Source of the DNA: Flavobacterium akiainvivens
Lineage (GTDB): Bacteria > Bacteroidota > Bacteroidia > Flavobacteriales > Flavobacteriaceae
Length of the DNA: 64,000 nt
NCBI RefSeq assembly: GCF_001278115.1
Contig: NZ_LIYD01000005.1
Coordinates: forward strand, 1,184,551-1,248,550
Direction of reading: 5' to 3'
The position numbers were made by a program, and so were the translations under genes. A model generated the notes under the pieces. It was given only the letters and a program-made list of their open reading frames with translations. It was not told where the DNA came from and ran no database searches. Of this stretch, positions 62,649 through 64,000 are shown piece by piece (within the stretch, counting starts at the first letter, position 1; the number at the start of each line of letters is the position of its first letter).

Positions 62649-64000
62649 TTACAGTGCCTCAACCCATTTATAGAGGTTGTCTGAAGTAGAAAGCCCCAGC
62701 TTTTTGCGTGCCAGGTGCCTGCGGTTTTGTACCGTTTTGGGCTGTACAAATTTTATTGCCGAAATTTCTTTGCTGGACAGGTTTAGTTTAATCATGGCAA
62801 GGAGCTCAAGTTCATCATGCGTTATGCCGGGATTAATATCAAGTATGCGTTTTGTAAAATCAGGGTACGTTTGGTCAAACGCCAGTATAAATGCCTGCGA
62901 GTTTTCGCCCGATAGCTTTACAAGCTCTTCATATCTTTCGGGTGTTATGGTAACTTTTTGTTTTTTCTTACCTTTCCTAATAAAGTAAACGCTTAAAATA
63001 ATAAGTGCCAAAGCACCACTTGCCGAAATCACAATCCCATACGGAAACAAACTGCCTTTGGCATCTTCCTTATTTTTTTCATCAAGCAGCTTTACGAGCG
63101 ATTTATTCTTATTTTCTGAAATTGACAGTTTATACTGGTCTAATTTTCTTTTATATACATTGGCCTGATTAGCATCGCCCAGGCCATTATATGTTTTTAT
63201 AAGGCTTTCATACAACTCCTGAACATTAAGAAAGTTTTTGTTTTCTTCAATGGTTTCGGCTTTCTTAAAATGACTCAACGCCTCGCTGTAATTTTTTCGT
63301 TGCAAATACACTTTACCCAGCACTATGTAGTTAAGAAACGTTAGCTCATGGCTGGACTCACTTACTTTGCGCAGTGAATTGGATTTATGGGCATAATACT
63401 CTGCCGAGTCTATATTTACTTCTAAATACGCCCCCGCAAGGTTAGCATAGTCCATGTATGATGTACCCCTTTTTAGCTCAGTATCCTTTAGTTTTTGGTG
63501 CTCTAAGAGTGCAAACCGTAAATATTGTATAGACTTGGGATATTCTTTTGTCTGGGTAAACAAATTAGAAAATGCCGTATACACCTTTGCCTTTTCCTGG
63601 ATTACTTCTTTATCGGTAGCATTCAGCTTATCAAGGGCATCTAAAGCTTTTTGTAAATCAGCTCCTGACCTGCTGTACAACCCGTTAAAAAGGTAGGTCT
63701 GCGCCATATACTTATGCGCCACCGCCTCATACAAAAAACTGTTATAATCCAGTGATTTTCTCAGCAGCTTTTGGGCAGCATCGAGCATGTGCTCAAAATC
63801 TGCCTCAGAAAAATAGTAATAGTTATAGCGTTGTGCCAATAATTCAAGTTCCGCATCACGGTTATGCTGCTTTAATGCCAGGCCCATTAAAACATCGAGG
63901 TTTTTTAAATAGGCTTCCGGCTCGGTAAAAATCAGTTTCCTGTTATGTAAAACACGCTCTTCCAGGCTTTTTGATTCAGGAAGCACCTGTGCAGATACCA
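62649..64000 (-). CDS. TPR protein with LuxR-type HTH, N-terminus outside window
   Basis: At least 449 residues, open at the window edge; the extra codons read VSAQ, the end of a likely signal peptide. Residues about 20-290 are TPR helices (CSALNG, YLRFALLEHQKL), then a transmembrane helix (about 320-342) and a C-terminal LuxR-like HTH (SSKEISAIKFVQPKTVQNRRHLARKKLGL). Bacteroidota use such membrane-bound TPR-HTH proteins as regulators of surface-protein genes. It reads towards the frameshifted T9SS gene, 210 bp away. Confidence 0.85.
   Translation of the reverse strand, partial: VSAQVLPESKSLEERVLHNRKLIFTEPEAYLKNLDVLMGLALKQHNRDAELELLAQRYNYYYFSEADFEHMLDAAQKLLRKSLDYNSFLYEAVAHKYMAQTYLFNGLYSRSGADLQKALDALDKLNATDKEVIQEKAKVYTAFSNLFTQTKEYPKSIQYLRFALLEHQKLKDTELKRGTSYMDYANLAGAYLEVNIDSAEYYAHKSNSLRKVSESSHELTFLNYIVLGKVYLQRKNYSEALSHFKKAETIEENKNFLNVQELYESLIKTYNGLGDANQANVYKRKLDQYKLSISENKNKSLVKLLDEKNKEDAKGSLFPYGIVISASGALALIILSVYFIRKGKKKQKVTITPERYEELVKLSGENSQAFILAFDQTYPDFTKRILDINPGITHDELELLAMIKLNLSSKEISAIKFVQPKTVQNRRHLARKKLGLSTSDNLYKWVEAL

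Overview
The window looks like a chromosomal segment of a Flavobacterium-like member of the Bacteroidota (Flavobacteriaceae). The reasons are TAnnTTTG-type promoters (a perfect TTTG-N19-TAnnTTTG before yebC), type IX secretion sorting domains of types A and B, a SusC/TonB-like receptor beside GH3 glycosidases, a DUF2807/ECF sigma operon and the near absence of Shine-Dalgarno sequences. No tRNA, rRNA, CRISPR array or complete insertion sequence was seen.

Layout. 1-12.8 kb is mostly housekeeping: a 5'-truncated S41 protease, YebC, an ECF sigma/membrane-protein/adhesin operon with two ECF-type promoters, a probable small RNA, a cysteine-synthase-like enzyme, a prolyl oligopeptidase-family peptidase, YbaB, a threonine aldolase and prfB with its programmed +1 frameshift. 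12.8-14.5 kb is an AT-rich accessory island: a Fic protein fused to a nuclease-like N-terminal domain, a 49-aa gene right behind it, and two copies of a 24-bp perfect palindrome. 14.5-22.5 kb holds an acyl-CoA carboxylase subunit, a DUF47/PiT phosphate uptake pair and an aldehyde dehydrogenase/alcohol dehydrogenase/DUF779/AraC group. 22.6-33.2 kb reads on the minus strand: a GAF histidine kinase and then an acetate cluster (acs, a receiver-only response regulator, a symporter-histidine kinase broken by a one-base frameshift, small membrane proteins, an MHS transporter, a porin and an orphan zinc-ribbon/HTH protein).

33.7-47.4 kb is the most unusual region. Twelve closely spaced plus-strand genes (YcaC-like hydrolase, AlgE-like porin, secreted M17 N-domain protein, amidohydrolase with a His/Cys tail, DoxX, Dps, DUF1275, TPR histidine kinase, NtrC-type regulator, GNAT, cupin, TMEM175-like channel) are followed by a GAF sigma-54 activator and an alpha/beta hydrolase. 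The first gene and the last gene share a promoter architecture: the same 24-bp palindrome centred exactly 63 bp before a GG of a sigma-54-like -24/-12 element. Since the cluster encodes two activators with the GAFTGA/GSFTGA loop, I propose a self-contained sigma-54 stress or detoxification regulon with the palindrome as enhancer.

47.5-57 kb is a sugar/nucleoside utilisation locus (two GH3 enzymes, a nucleoside hydrolase, a TonB-dependent receptor) divergent from a Nudix-fold regulator with a destroyed Nudix box and paired inverted repeats in the intergenic space. 57-64 kb carries secreted T9SS substrates (one frameshifted just before its sorting domain), a polytopic membrane protein and a TPR/LuxR-like regulator cut by the window end.
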